NCBI RefSeq assembly: GCF_003119115.1
Contig: NZ_CP022369.1
Location: forward strand, 186,001-250,000
DNA: 64,000 nucleotides
Source: Azospirillum sp. TSH58
Lineage (GTDB): Bacteria; Pseudomonadota; Alphaproteobacteria; Azospirillales; Azospirillaceae
Direction of reading: 5' to 3'
Shown one piece after another: positions 52,736-61,254 of the stretch. Position numbers and translations under genes: made by a program. The notes under the pieces are model-generated. The model had not been told where the DNA came from. It worked only from the letters and a program-made list of their open reading frames with translations, and did not search any database. Within the stretch, counting starts at the first letter, position 1. Each line of letters opens with the position of its first letter.

Positions 52736-53578
52736 ATGTCCTACCGGGAAATTCTCGTCCAGTTCGATGATTGCCCGGCCGGCGCGGCACGGGTCGAAGC
52801 GGCCATGCGCCTGGCGGAGCAGCATACGGCGCACCTGACCGGCCTCGTGCTCGACATTCGGCCGCGCATTCCCATGTCCATCGACGGCGGCGTTCCGCAA
52901 TTCGTGACCGAGACGCTCAACCGGTCCGCGGCGGAGGAGACGGAGCGCACGGTCGCCAGGATCGACGCCTTGCTCGACCGGCAGCGGTGCGTGGCGGAAC
53001 GGCGGATCTGCAAGTGCGATGACACGGCGATCGACAGGGCTCTGGCCCTGAACGCCCGCTACGCGGACCTTCTGGTCCTCGGCCAGGCGCGGCCCGGCCA
53101 TTCGGCGCTCGTCGGCCGCCTGGAGATCGAAACGGTGGTGATGTCCTGCGGGCGGCCGGTGCTGCTGGTTCCCCAAGCCGGCCTCCGCCCCACCATCGGG
53201 AAACGGATCGTGGTGGCCTGGGACGCGGGCCGGGCGGCGGCGCGCGCGGTCGCCGATGCCATGCCCATGCTCGAAAAGGCGACATCGGTCACGGTGCTGG
53301 TGGTCGACGCGGCATCCACGCCAAGCGGTCACGGCGCGTTGCCGGGGGCGGACATCGGCACCCTGTTGGCCCGCCACGGCGTGACGGTGGAGGTGGCCTC
53401 CCTGTCGTCGGAGGGCAGCGACGTGGCGGATGTGGCGTTGAACTGGATGTTCGACCACGATGCGGATCTGCTGGTCATGGGTGCCTATGGTCACTCCCGC
53501 GCCCGCGAATGGGTGCTCGGCGGAGCGACGCGCTCGATCCTCGACCGTATGACCGTCCCGGTGCTGATGTCCCATTGA
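52736..53578 (+). CDS. Universal stress protein, tandem UspA domains
   Basis: A 280-residue protein with two UspA folds: MSYREILVQFDDCPAGAARV opens the first, and GKRIVVAWDAGRAAARAV opens the second at about residue 155. The C-terminal ATP-binding pattern is MGAYGHSRAREWVLGGATRS. The ATG at 52736 follows AGGAGA. The second Usp gene is 47 bases downstream. Such proteins accumulate under oxygen limitation and starvation in many proteobacteria. Confidence 0.93.
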   Translation: MSYREILVQFDDCPAGAARVEAAMRLAEQHTAHLTGLVLDIRPRIPMSIDGGVPQFVTETLNRSAAEETERTVARIDALLDRQRCVAERRICKCDDTAIDRALALNARYADLLVLGQARPGHSALVGRLEIETVVMSCGRPVLLVPQAGLRPTIGKRIVVAWDAGRAAARAVADAMPMLEKATSVTVLVVDAASTPSGHGALPGADIGTLLARHGVTVEVASLSSEGSDVADVALNWMFDHDADLLVMGAYGHSRAREWVLGGATRSILDRMTVPVLMSH

Positions 53579-53625
53579 CGCTTCGGCGACGGGCATACCG
53601 ATGCGGGCAAGACCGGGAGGTCATC

Positions 53626-54450
53626 ATGGACATCAAGACGATCCTCGTGCCGTTCGCCCGGGATCTGCACACGAGCGCCGGCCTTTCGACGGCCATCGCG
53701 GTGGCGCGCCTGATGGGCGCGCGCCTCGTCGGCCTCCATTGTCCGGCCGAGACCGCCCTGCCCTGGTACATCGCGGCACCGGTCGCCATCCCACCGATGC
53801 CCGATCCACCGGTTCCCGATCAGCCCTCGGCCGAAGCGGAACAGAGCTTCATCGCCCGGTGCAGCGCCGCCTGCCTGAAAGGCGACTGGATCGCCGATCA
53901 CGGCTTCCTGCCCGAGCGGCTGGCCTTCCACAGCCGTTACGCCGACCTGATCGTCGCCGGCCGCGGTGATGGAGACCCGAAAGGCAAGGGCGGACTGTCG
54001 CCACGCGCGCTCGCCCAACTGGTGCTGAGCGCCAGCGCGCCGCTGCTGATCGTCCCGCCGGGGCCGGAGGAAACGTTCCGGCCGCAACGCGTGCTCGTTG
54101 CGTGGAACGAGCGCCGCGAGGCCGGCCGCGCCTTGCACGGCGCGCTGCCATTCCTGCGTCACGCCAAGGAAACCATCCTGCTCTCCGTGCACCCGCCGGG
54201 GTACGACGACGCGCCCGACCGCCGCGCCCTGGCCTATCTGGAGGCGCACCGCATCCAAGCGGACGCGCGGATCAATTTCGCCGCCGAGTTCGAAGCGCCC
54301 GGAGCGATTCTCGCCCAGGCCCGCGCGGTGGAGGCGGATCTCCTCGTCATGGGGGCTTACGGCCACGCCCGCGTGTTCGAACAAGCCTTGGGAGGCGCCA
54401 CGCACCATGTGCTGGAAACCGCCGATCGGCCGGTGCTGATGGTGCATTGA
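53626..54450 (+). CDS. Universal stress protein, tandem UspA domains
   Basis: A 274-residue paralogue of its neighbour. The first domain begins MDIKTILVPFARDLHTSAGL and the second QRVLVAWNERREAGRALHGA. The nucleotide-binding end is MGAYGHARVFEQALGGATHH. A proline-rich loop (PPMPDPPVPD) interrupts the first domain. GGGAGG precedes the ATG. It is probably cotranscribed with the first usp gene. Confidence 0.93.
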   Translation: MDIKTILVPFARDLHTSAGLSTAIAVARLMGARLVGLHCPAETALPWYIAAPVAIPPMPDPPVPDQPSAEAEQSFIARCSAACLKGDWIADHGFLPERLAFHSRYADLIVAGRGDGDPKGKGGLSPRALAQLVLSASAPLLIVPPGPEETFRPQRVLVAWNERREAGRALHGALPFLRHAKETILLSVHPPGYDDAPDRRALAYLEAHRIQADARINFAAEFEAPGAILAQARAVEADLLVMGAYGHARVFEQALGGATHHVLETADRPVLMVH

Positions 54451-54453
54451 GCC

Positions 54454-54552
54454 GTGGCGGACCCGCACACCATCGCCGCGCCACAGGAGACGGGGGAGGC
54501 CCGCGTCCCTCTGGACGCGAAGATCGCCTTTCTGCGCAAGCCCGAGGCCTAG
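54454..54552 (+). pseudogene. Leader fragment of a Usp-associated phosphotransferase/ATPase
   Basis: A GTG three bases after the usp stop opens VADPHTIAAPQETGEARVPL then DAKIAFLRKPEA and a TAG. The LDAKIAFLR-x-P-x-A pattern matches the start of the aminoglycoside-phosphotransferase/AAA kinase often encoded beside universal stress genes, where it continues Y-P and a THMSWVFL-like segment. Nothing of that follows here. The assignment rests on about 12 residues plus context. Confidence 0.4.
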
Positions 54553-54564
54553 GAGCTTCCGACA

Positions 54565-55113
54565 ATGGAGCGTAGATCCCTATGGTGCACGCTCGCGCTG
54601 TTGATCGCCACGACCGGCTTTGCTCCGGAACTGGCCTACGGCAAGGACCGGGTGGTGGGCTGGCGACTGGAACGCGATGGCGCGGGCTATTGCCTGCTCC
54701 TGTCGGAATACCGGATCGGCGGACGCCCGGAGATCGATGCCGCCATCGCAATGTCGGTCACCGGCGATTTCAGGACGTTCCGGCTGCATGTCTTCCGCGC
54801 GGACTTCGCCTTGTCGGTCGGCGCCGTCTATGACGCCGTCGTCAGCATCGACCGGCGCTGGACCGGGCAAGGCATCGTCGAGGTCCCGGTGCCGGACATC
54901 TTCAACCTGGGCCTGCCGTTGACGCGCGACCTGCTCGATGCCCTGATGCGCGGATCGAGCCTGTCCGTCCACGGACGGCGCAGCACGGTATCCATCCTGC
55001 TGAGCGGGACGAGCAAGGCCATTCCAGCCCTGCTCGACTGCGTGGCGGGGCGGCCGGGACGGCCGGGCATCAACCCCTTCGAAGCGGAGACGGGGGCGGG
55101 CGACATGATGTGA
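54565..55113 (+). CDS. Hypothetical exported protein
   Basis: 182 residues, not recognised. The signal peptide (LWCTLALLIATTGFAPELAYG) is followed by a beta-rich domain with WRLERDGAGYCLLLSEYRIG, cysteines near residues 43 and 163, and an Arg/Gly/Pro-rich tail. The fold may resemble the invasion-associated-locus-B type of periplasmic proteins, but the evidence is thin. It lies between the usp genes and the acyl-CoA ligase on the same strand. Confidence 0.7.
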   Translation: MERRSLWCTLALLIATTGFAPELAYGKDRVVGWRLERDGAGYCLLLSEYRIGGRPEIDAAIAMSVTGDFRTFRLHVFRADFALSVGAVYDAVVSIDRRWTGQGIVEVPVPDIFNLGLPLTRDLLDALMRGSSLSVHGRRSTVSILLSGTSKAIPALLDCVAGRPGRPGINPFEAETGAGDMM

Positions 55114-55174
55114 CGTCCGCCAAAACGCACCCGCACCGGGTTTCCGATGGTTCCCATCAACGCAGGGGCACGCC

Positions 55175-56902
55175 ATGGACAGCGCGACGGAACCGCCGAC
55201 AAACGGATGTCAGCCCTGGGAAGCGTCCTATCCGGCCGGGCTCGACTGGCGCACCCCCATCCCCGAGCAGCCGCTGCACCGGCTGGTGGAGGAGGCCTGC
55301 GCCGCCTTTCCCGACACCGTCTGCCTCGACTTCTATGGAAAGCGGATCACCTACCGACAAACCAGCGGCCTGATCGACCGCGCCGCGCGCGGGCTTCAGG
55401 ACCTGGGCGTCGAAAAGGGAGGCAAGGTGGCCCTTCTGCTGCCGAACTGTCCCTATTCGGTGATCGCGTTTCACGCCATCCTGAAGGCCGGCGGCGTTGT
55501 CGTGAACCTCAACCCGCTCGCCTCCATCGCCGAGTTGGCCGATCAGATCGAACATTCCGGGACCGAGGTTCTGATCACGCTGGACCTCGTCCCGTTCCGC
55601 GCCAAGCTCGACGCGCTGGGATGGCCGGGCCGGCTTCGAACGGTCGTCGTGGCGCGCATGGCCGACGCCCTGCCATTTCCAAGGAACTGGGCCTATCGGC
55701 TGCTCAAACATCGGGATGTCGCCCGCATCCCCCGGGACGACCGGCATGTGTGCTTCCGCCGTTTGCTCGCCGACCGTGGCGCGCCTCGGCCGGTGGCGGT
55801 GCAGCCGCGCGCCGACCCCGCGGTGCTGCAATACACGGGCGGCACCACCGGCGTTCCCAAGGGGACCCTCCTGACCCATGCAGGCCTGTACGCCAACACC
55901 ATCCAGTGCCGCCGTTGGTTCACCGGCGCCGAACCGGGCCGCGAACGGGTGCTGGCGGTGTTGCCCTTCTTCCATGTGTTCGGCATGACCGGCGTAATGA
56001 ACTTCGCCCTGGCGCTGGGGGCGGAGCTGATCCTGCTGCCGCGCGTGGACGTGCGCGAGATTCTGGACACCATCCAGCGCAAACGCCCGACCATTCTCAG
56101 CGGCGTGCCGCGCCTGTTCCAGGCCATTGCCGCCTTTCCTCGTCTGAGTCGCTACGATCTGTCGTCGCTGCGCCTGTGCGTGTCGGGAGGCGACAGCCTG
56201 CCGCCGCTTCTGCTGGAGCGCTTCCAGCAGCTCACGGGGGCCTATCTGGCCGAAGGCTACGGATTGACGGAAGCCTCACCAGTGGTGACCTGCAACCCGT
56301 TCAGTGGACTCAACAAGCCGGGCTCGGCGGGCCTGCCGCTGCCGGGCACGCTGGTCGAGATCGTCTCGCTGGACGATCGCCGCACGCTCCAATCCCCGGG
56401 CCGCATCGGCGAGGTCTGCGTGAGCGGGCCGCAACTGATGGCCGGCTATTGGCAGGACGTGCCGGCGACCGCGCAGGCGATGGACGGCGGCCATCTGCAC
56501 ACGGGGGACATCGGCTTTCTCGACGCCGACGGTTACCTGCACATCGTGGACCGTCTGAAGGATCTGATCGTCGCCGGCGGGCAGCATGTCTACCCGCGTG
56601 CCGTCGAGGCGGTCATCAAGCGGCATCCGCAGGTTGCCGATGCCGCCGTGGTCGGCGAGCCCGACCCGGTGCGCGGGCAGGCGATCCGCGCCTTCGTCGT
56701 GCCGCAGTCCGGGGCCACGCTGTCGGAAGCGGATTTGCGCGCCTTCCTCGCCGATCGCCTGTCACGCTTCGAGCAGCCGCAGCGGATCGAGTTCCGCACG
56801 ACGTTGCCGACCTCGACGATCGGGAAGATCCTGAAGCGAGACCTCATACCCGGACGGCCAGGGAACGATGACCGGGAGATCAATCGGCCAGCAGATCGCT
56901 GA
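55175..56902 (+). CDS. Long-chain fatty acid-CoA ligase (FadD-like)
   Basis: A 575-residue AMP-forming ligase. The P-loop-like motif is LQYTGGTTGVPKGTLLTHAG; LAVLPFFHVFGMTGVMNFAL, LSGVPRLFQAIAAFPRLSRY and EGYGLTEASPVVTCNPF follow, and the final Lys is in TSTIGKILKRDL. The length and FFHVFGMT motif fit long- to medium-chain substrates. It could recycle fatty acids from membranes or PHA-type storage in starving cells. Its 3' end overlaps the convergent PRPP synthetase gene by 23 bases. Confidence 0.9.
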   Translation: MDSATEPPTNGCQPWEASYPAGLDWRTPIPEQPLHRLVEEACAAFPDTVCLDFYGKRITYRQTSGLIDRAARGLQDLGVEKGGKVALLLPNCPYSVIAFHAILKAGGVVVNLNPLASIAELADQIEHSGTEVLITLDLVPFRAKLDALGWPGRLRTVVVARMADALPFPRNWAYRLLKHRDVARIPRDDRHVCFRRLLADRGAPRPVAVQPRADPAVLQYTGGTTGVPKGTLLTHAGLYANTIQCRRWFTGAEPGRERVLAVLPFFHVFGMTGVMNFALALGAELILLPRVDVREILDTIQRKRPTILSGVPRLFQAIAAFPRLSRYDLSSLRLCVSGGDSLPPLLLERFQQLTGAYLAEGYGLTEASPVVTCNPFSGLNKPGSAGLPLPGTLVEIVSLDDRRTLQSPGRIGEVCVSGPQLMAGYWQDVPATAQAMDGGHLHTGDIGFLDADGYLHIVDRLKDLIVAGGQHVYPRAVEAVIKRHPQVADAAVVGEPDPVRGQAIRAFVVPQSGATLSEADLRAFLADRLSRFEQPQRIEFRTTLPTSTIGKILKRDLIPGRPGNDDREINRPADR

Positions 56903-57866
56903 CGGACCCGCCTCCGTGGATGCGGGCGATGGCCTCCGCGAGCAGCGGCGCCGTGCCCAGCACCGTCACGCGGCGGGACACCAGCTTCTCCGGCAGGCGG
57001 AACGGCGGCAGCGTGTCGGTGACGACGACATGGTCGAAGAGCGGCGACGCGACGACCGTCGGGGCGCCGCCGACGAACAGCCCGTGCGTGGCGAGGGCGA
57101 AGACCGGGCCTCCGCCCGCCGCGCGGCAGGCCGAGGCGGCGCGCATCATCGTGGTGCCGGTGCTGATCAGGTCGTCGAGGATCGCCACCGTCCGCCCCTG
57201 GACGTCACCGACCAGCGTCCCGCCCCGCACCACGCTGCCGCTCCGCGTCTTCTCCATGAAGGCGAGCCCGACGTCGCGGCCCAGGGCGCGCTCCAGGGAC
57301 TCCCGGAGCCGTTCGGCCCGCTTCACCCCGCCGACGTCCGGAGACACCACGGACACGCCCCCCTGGCCGACCAATGACGCCAGATGCGCCGTGAACAGCT
57401 TGCGCGCTTCCAGATGCTCCGTCCGGCAGCGAAAGGCGTTCTCGAACGCCGCCTCGTTGTGGACATCGACCGTGATGACCCGGTCCACGCCGACCGCCTC
57501 CATCATTCCGGCCAGGTAGCGCAGGGTCACGGGATCGCGCGGCTTGGTCCGGCGATCCTTGCGCGCGTAGGCCAGATAGGGCGCAACGACGGTCACGCTC
57601 GCGGCGGAAGCGTCCTTCACGGCGCCGACGAAGAACAGCAGCCGGCACAGCTTGTCGTGCACGCTGCGCCCGGCGTCGCCGTGAAGGGACTGCACCACGT
57701 AGACGTCCCTGTTGCGCACCCCCACCAGCGGACGGACCTTGAGTTCACCGTCTTCGAAGCTCCGCTCCTCATGAAGGCCCGCCGGCACCCCCAGGCCCTC
57801 GGCGATCCGCGCCCCATGTCCCCAGTCCGGGTCCAGATCGAACAGCAGGATGCCATCGTTTCCCAT
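56880..57866 (-). CDS. prs: Ribose-phosphate pyrophosphokinase (PRPP synthetase)-like
   Basis: A 328-residue enzyme making PRPP from ribose 5-phosphate and ATP. ERSFEDGELKVRPLVGVRNR is the N-terminal signature, VVAPYLAYARKDRRTKPRDP the catalytic flexible loop, DVHNEAAFENAF the metal/His region, and VAILDDLISTGTTMMRAA the PRPP-binding loop. GAGGAGG precedes the ATG at 57866. It is likely an accessory copy, because it sits directly downstream of nicotinate phosphoribosyltransferase, which consumes PRPP. Confidence 0.92.
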   Translation of the reverse strand: MGNDGILLFDLDPDWGHGARIAEGLGVPAGLHEERSFEDGELKVRPLVGVRNRDVYVVQSLHGDAGRSVHDKLCRLLFFVGAVKDASAASVTVVAPYLAYARKDRRTKPRDPVTLRYLAGMMEAVGVDRVITVDVHNEAAFENAFRCRTEHLEARKLFTAHLASLVGQGGVSVVSPDVGGVKRAERLRESLERALGRDVGLAFMEKTRSGSVVRGGTLVGDVQGRTVAILDDLISTGTTMMRAASACRAAGGGPVFALATHGLFVGGAPTVVASPLFDHVVVTDTLPPFRLPEKLVSRRVTVLGTAPLLAEAIARIHGGGSVSDLLAD

Positions 57867-57892
57867 GGGAGCCTCCTCTGGCCGGACACGGC

Positions 57893-58126
57893 TCATGGCT
57901 GATCGGCGGGGCGGGCCGCAACCCGTCTCAGACTGCCGTCCATACGCCTGGCGTACACTTCCACCTCGTGGCCGAGATCGCACACCCGCTCCGCATCTCC
58001 AAGCGCCGCCCTGAGAGCGTCACGCCGGGACGGAAAGAAGCCGGCGCAGGTGCCGCCCTGCATGCACACGGTCCACGCTTTCCGCTGCCGCTCCACGATG
58101 TATTTCAGATGCAGACAGGAATGCAT
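57893..58126 (-). CDS. DUF2188-like small protein
   Basis: A 77-residue protein: HLKYIVERQRKAWTVCMQGG, then FFPSRRDALRAALGDAERVC and GHEVEVYARRMDGSLRRV. The order (W-x-V, Ser/Arg then Ala-rich helix, then a V-x-x-x-x-x-DGS strand) fits DUF2188, whose function is unknown. It is sandwiched between the nicotinate phosphoribosyltransferase and PRPP synthetase genes with short gaps, so it is part of that operon. Confidence 0.7.
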   Translation of the reverse strand: MHSCLHLKYIVERQRKAWTVCMQGGTCAGFFPSRRDALRAALGDAERVCDLGHEVEVYARRMDGSLRRVAARPADQP

Positions 58127-58174
58127 GACACCCCCCCATCCGTTCCGCCACGACCCTTCGGCCGTGGCTCCGTT

Positions 58175-59536
58175 TCACGCGGTGTCGACCCGCCGGTCCG
58201 CCTCCCGGGCAAGGCGTTCCAGAACCGGAGCGATCTCCACCAGGAGAGGACGCCCGGACGTCTGATGGGACAGGTCCTCCGGAAGGGATGCCAGTTCTGC
58301 CGTCGCGTGGGCTCTGATCGCCTGAAGGTCCGGCAGAGGCGCCACCCGCTGACCGCCGCGCATCACCGGAACCAGCAGGGGCCGGCCCTCCTCGTCGTTG
58401 TCCATGGTCGAGAGCCGGTCGGCCTCGATCCGCCCATCCGGCCCGTAGCGCCGAAAGATCTGTTTGCGTCCGGGCCACGTCGCCTTGCCGGCGGACCGCT
58501 TGCGCCGCGGCAGGCCGGCGTACTCCACCAGTTTGTAGGCGCAATCCAGCGCCGGCGCATCGCTGGAGGTCCCCAGGCTGGTGCCGACACCGAAGCTGTC
58601 GATGGGTGCCCCTCCGTCCAGGAGGTCGGCGATCCCCGTCTCGTCCAGGCCGCCGCTGGCGATGATGCGCGTCTCGGAAAGGCCGCCCTCGTCCAGGATG
58701 TCTCGCACCCGGCGGGAGAGCGCGGCCAGATCGCCGCTGTCGAGCCGTACGCCGTCGATTCGGATGCCCTCGGCGGCCAGATCGCGGGCCAGCGCGACCA
58801 CCGACCTCGCCGCCGCTTCGGTATCGTAGGTGTCCAGGAGCAGCACGGGCCGGCGCGGGCGGGAGCGTGCGAAGTTGGCGAAGGCGTCCCTCTCCGTGGC
58901 GTGGGCTTGGATGAAGGAATGGGCCATGGTGCCGACGGCGGGGATGCCGAAGCGCATGGCGGCCAGCGCCGTCGCGGTTCCTGCGAACCCCGCCAGATAG
59001 CTCGCCCGCGCGGCCAGCAGCGCCGCCTCCGCTCCATGCGCGCGGCGCAGCCCGAAATCGATGAGCGGGCGGTGCCGCGCCGCCAGCACCAGCCGTGCCG
59101 CTTTCGACGCGATGACGGTCTGCAGATGGATCAGGTTGATCAGGCGGCTTTCGACGAGCTGCGCCTGCGGCAAGGGTGCCGTCACCCGCAGGATCGGTTC
59201 GTGGGCGAAGAAGACCGTCCCTTCGGGCAGCGCCTCCACGTTCCCGGTGAAGCGGAAGCCCGCCAACGCCGCGACGGCCGCGTCCGAGAAGCGGCCCTCC
59301 GCGCGGAGCCACGCGATCTCGTCGGCGCTCAACCGGGCGCTCTCCAGGAAAGCCACCGCCTGTTCGAGCCCGGCAGCCATCAGGAAGTTCCGCCCCGGCG
59401 GCAGCTTTCGCACGAACAGCTCGAACGACGCGATGTCGGTCAGACCACGCTCGACATAGGCCTGGACCATGGCGAGCTGGTAATAGTCCGTCAGCAGCAG
59501 GCTGTTGCCATCCCTGTATCCGTCCGGCTCCGGCAT
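58175..59536 (-). CDS. pncB: Nicotinate phosphoribosyltransferase
   Basis: A 453-residue enzyme of the NAD salvage route, joining nicotinate and PRPP. LLLTDYYQLAMVQAYVERGL is the N-terminal signature. IDFGLRRAHGAEAALLAARA holds the usual G-x-RR-x-x-G segment, and VRLDSGDLAALSRRVRDILD and IASGGLDETGIADLLDGGAP are the phosphate-binding parts. I chose the ATG at 59536 after GGAAGGGACGACC; a start ten codons earlier overlaps the DUF2267 fragment. With the PRPP synthetase it forms a compact NAD-salvage unit, plausible for survival without growth. Confidence 0.93.
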   Translation of the reverse strand: MPEPDGYRDGNSLLLTDYYQLAMVQAYVERGLTDIASFELFVRKLPPGRNFLMAAGLEQAVAFLESARLSADEIAWLRAEGRFSDAAVAALAGFRFTGNVEALPEGTVFFAHEPILRVTAPLPQAQLVESRLINLIHLQTVIASKAARLVLAARHRPLIDFGLRRAHGAEAALLAARASYLAGFAGTATALAAMRFGIPAVGTMAHSFIQAHATERDAFANFARSRPRRPVLLLDTYDTEAAARSVVALARDLAAEGIRIDGVRLDSGDLAALSRRVRDILDEGGLSETRIIASGGLDETGIADLLDGGAPIDSFGVGTSLGTSSDAPALDCAYKLVEYAGLPRRKRSAGKATWPGRKQIFRRYGPDGRIEADRLSTMDNDEEGRPLLVPVMRGGQRVAPLPDLQAIRAHATAELASLPEDLSHQTSGRPLLVEIAPVLERLAREADRRVDTA

Positions 59537-59556
59537 GGTCGTCCCTTCCCTCGCCT

Positions 59557-59823
59557 TCAGGCGCAAATGCCCGACAGGTCCCGAACGTCGCGGGGCAACG
59601 CGCTCACCACCTTCTCAAGCTCGCCGTAGGACAGGCGAGCCATCAGCAGGTCGAAGACCGCACCGCTCAGGCGGACGGCGTCGGGTTCGGAGTAGCCGTG
59701 CATCCCGGTGCGGACCACCTGAAGGAAGTCCTCCAGCGAGCGGTCGCGGTACGGCGCGCGGGACGGCTGCCAGCCCTCGCAGTAAAAGCCGCGGACAAGC
59801 ATGGGCATTTCGGTCATGCTCAT
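59557..59823 (-). pseudogene. DUF2267-like protein, C-terminal part
   Basis: 88 residues beginning at MPMLVRGFYCEGWQPSRAPY, then RSLEDFLQVVRTGM and SYGELEKVVSALPRDVRDLS. This matches the second half of DUF2267 proteins (usually about 140 residues), in which the LP-x-L-x-RGFYYEGW segment is mid-protein and preceded by a long helical half with Ala-LRA-x-LH-x-LRDRL. That half is absent; only 33 bases separate the frame from the upstream gene. No good ribosome site is seen. Either a truncated relic or a naturally short variant. Confidence 0.65.
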
Positions 59824-59865
59824 GAGAGCCACCGTCGTCGCGATGGGGGATGCCGTGGCCCCGGT

Positions 59866-60384
59866 TCAGTCGCGCTTCCAGGCGACGCGGACATAGTAGG
59901 CATCTTTGTCGTAGTGGAAGTCGAGGTCGCCAGCATAGGCGTGGTGCAGGGCCTCACCGATACGGCGGGGCAGATGCACGTCGGTGGTCGTCACCACCAC
60001 GTTGCCGTCGCGATCCTCGACGTCGATGATCCGGTGCAGGGGGTGCTCGTCCTTTTCCAGGCGCTCCTGGTGATGGACGGCGGCCAGGATCTCGTCGCGA
60101 TGCGAGCCGAGGAAGCCGCCGGACAGGGTCACGGTGCCAGCAGGGTAACGGTCGTTGGCGCGGTGGCAGGCTTGGCACACTTCCTTCACGGCATCGACGG
60201 CGGGCAGCCCCCAGCTCCACCGCCCGTGGTGGTAAACGGCACCGCATTGCGGACAGACCGTCGGATCGGACAGCTTAGCCGCCCGCTTGTATGGGTCATG
60301 GACATGCTCCTGGATCAGACGGTCGCGGCGGGCCGGTTGCGGACGCTGATCGCGGGGACGCGGTTCGTGGATGTGCTCGCCCAT
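59866..60384 (-). CDS. BCAM0308-family zinc-ribbon protein
   Basis: A 172-residue protein. After an Arg/His-rich start (DHVHDPYKRAAKLSDP-like) comes a four-cysteine zinc ribbon: VCPQCGAVYHHGRWSW and EVCQACHRANDRYPAG. The C-terminal half, VTLSGGFLGSHRDEILAAVH to DLDFHYDKDAYYVRVAWKRD, is typical of the family, which is found with heat-shock and universal stress genes in many proteobacteria; its mechanism is unknown, and RNA or ribosome binding has been guessed for similar folds. It lies between Hsp20 and NAD-salvage genes on the same strand. Confidence 0.85.
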   Translation of the reverse strand: MGEHIHEPRPRDQRPQPARRDRLIQEHVHDPYKRAAKLSDPTVCPQCGAVYHHGRWSWGLPAVDAVKEVCQACHRANDRYPAGTVTLSGGFLGSHRDEILAAVHHQERLEKDEHPLHRIIDVEDRDGNVVVTTTDVHLPRRIGEALHHAYAGDLDFHYDKDAYYVRVAWKRD

Positions 60385-60462
60385 GGTGAACCTACCGGTG
60401 AAGGAAAGGGAGTGCCGGCGTGGCCCGGCACTCGTTGACTCCGTGCCGCGACTCCGTGCCGT

Positions 60463-61035
60463 TCAGGCCTTCGCGATGTCGATCTTCCGCTTGGACGGTT
60501 GACCCGGTTCGGTCTTGGGAAGGGCGATGGTAAGGACCCCGTTCTTCATGCTGGCCGCGATGCGGTCCCGGTCCACATTGGCGGGAAGGCGGAACGACCG
60601 CGCGCACAGGCCGTAGCGGCGCTCCGAGACGTAACGGCTGGCGCCCGTCTCCTCCTTTTCCTCGCTCTTCTCGGCCTTGATGGACAGGACGTCGTCCTGG
60701 ACGCTGAGGTCCACGGATTGCTCGTCCATGCCGGGCATTTCCATGGTCACCCGATACTCATCCGCCCGCTCCTCGACCTCGGCCGGCGGCGCAAACGCGG
60801 CGCCCTCCAACTCCGCGCGCAGCAACGGTTCCAGATCGAACGGCGAACGCCGGCTCCACGGGAAGCGGAACATTGACGACGCCTCGTCGAACAACCGGTC
60901 GAATTCGTCGCGCAATGCCAGGATCGGGTGCCGGTTGCGGGCGGCGATCTGCTGAGCCGCCGCGCCGGTGGAGGTGATGTCCCGCCGGGAGGTCTCGTCC
61001 TGTTTGGGATTTTCCGTCACGTTCGTGTCGGCCAT
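60463..61035 (-). CDS. Small heat-shock protein Hsp20
   Basis: A 190-residue alpha-crystallin chaperone. HPILALRDEFDRLFDEASSM precedes the crystallin domain (about residues 80-180) with VEERADEYRVTMEMPGMDEQ, RRYGLCARSFRLPANVDRDR and SMKNGVLTIALPKTEPGQPS, and the end is KRKIDIAKA. GCAGGAGG lies before the ATG. An FNR-like site (61107-61120) is about 75 bases upstream, suggesting induction at low oxygen as well as by heat. Confidence 0.94.
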   Translation of the reverse strand: MADTNVTENPKQDETSRRDITSTGAAAQQIAARNRHPILALRDEFDRLFDEASSMFRFPWSRRSPFDLEPLLRAELEGAAFAPPAEVEERADEYRVTMEMPGMDEQSVDLSVQDDVLSIKAEKSEEKEETGASRYVSERRYGLCARSFRLPANVDRDRIAASMKNGVLTIALPKTEPGQPSKRKIDIAKA

Positions 61036-61106
61036 GGGAGTGCCTCCTGCTTGTTACGGTGGCGTGTGCGCCGTCTCCTCTATCGACCAAAAGCGGCTCA
61101 GGCACG

Positions 61107-61120
61107 TTAACTTGGATCAA
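61107..61120. promoter_or_regulatory. FNR-like site upstream of Hsp20
   Basis: TTAAC-TTGG-ATCAA on the plus strand (TTGAT-CCAA-GTTAA on the minus strand) has one perfect FNR half and one degenerate half. Its centre lies about 78 bases before the Hsp20 start, an activating distance for this regulator family depending on the transcription start. Confidence 0.5.
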
Positions 61121-61184
61121 GCATCCCCCGGACCAAGACCAAGCGATGGGGAGGTAGCCCCACCTCCTGTTGCCGGAGGTGCCC

Positions 61185-61198
61185 TTAACCTGTGTGAA
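61185..61198. promoter_or_regulatory. Weak FNR-like motif upstream of the phosphoribosyltransferase remnant
   Basis: TTAAC-CTGT-GTGAA lies 57 bases before the start at 61255. The spacing and TTAAC-CTG start agree with other candidate sites in this island, but only part of the consensus is met. Confidence 0.3.
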
Positions 61199-61254
61199 GA
61201 GAGCTTCCCCAAAGGACGCTTAAACACGTCGAACAGTGGCAAGCGGGGGACAGC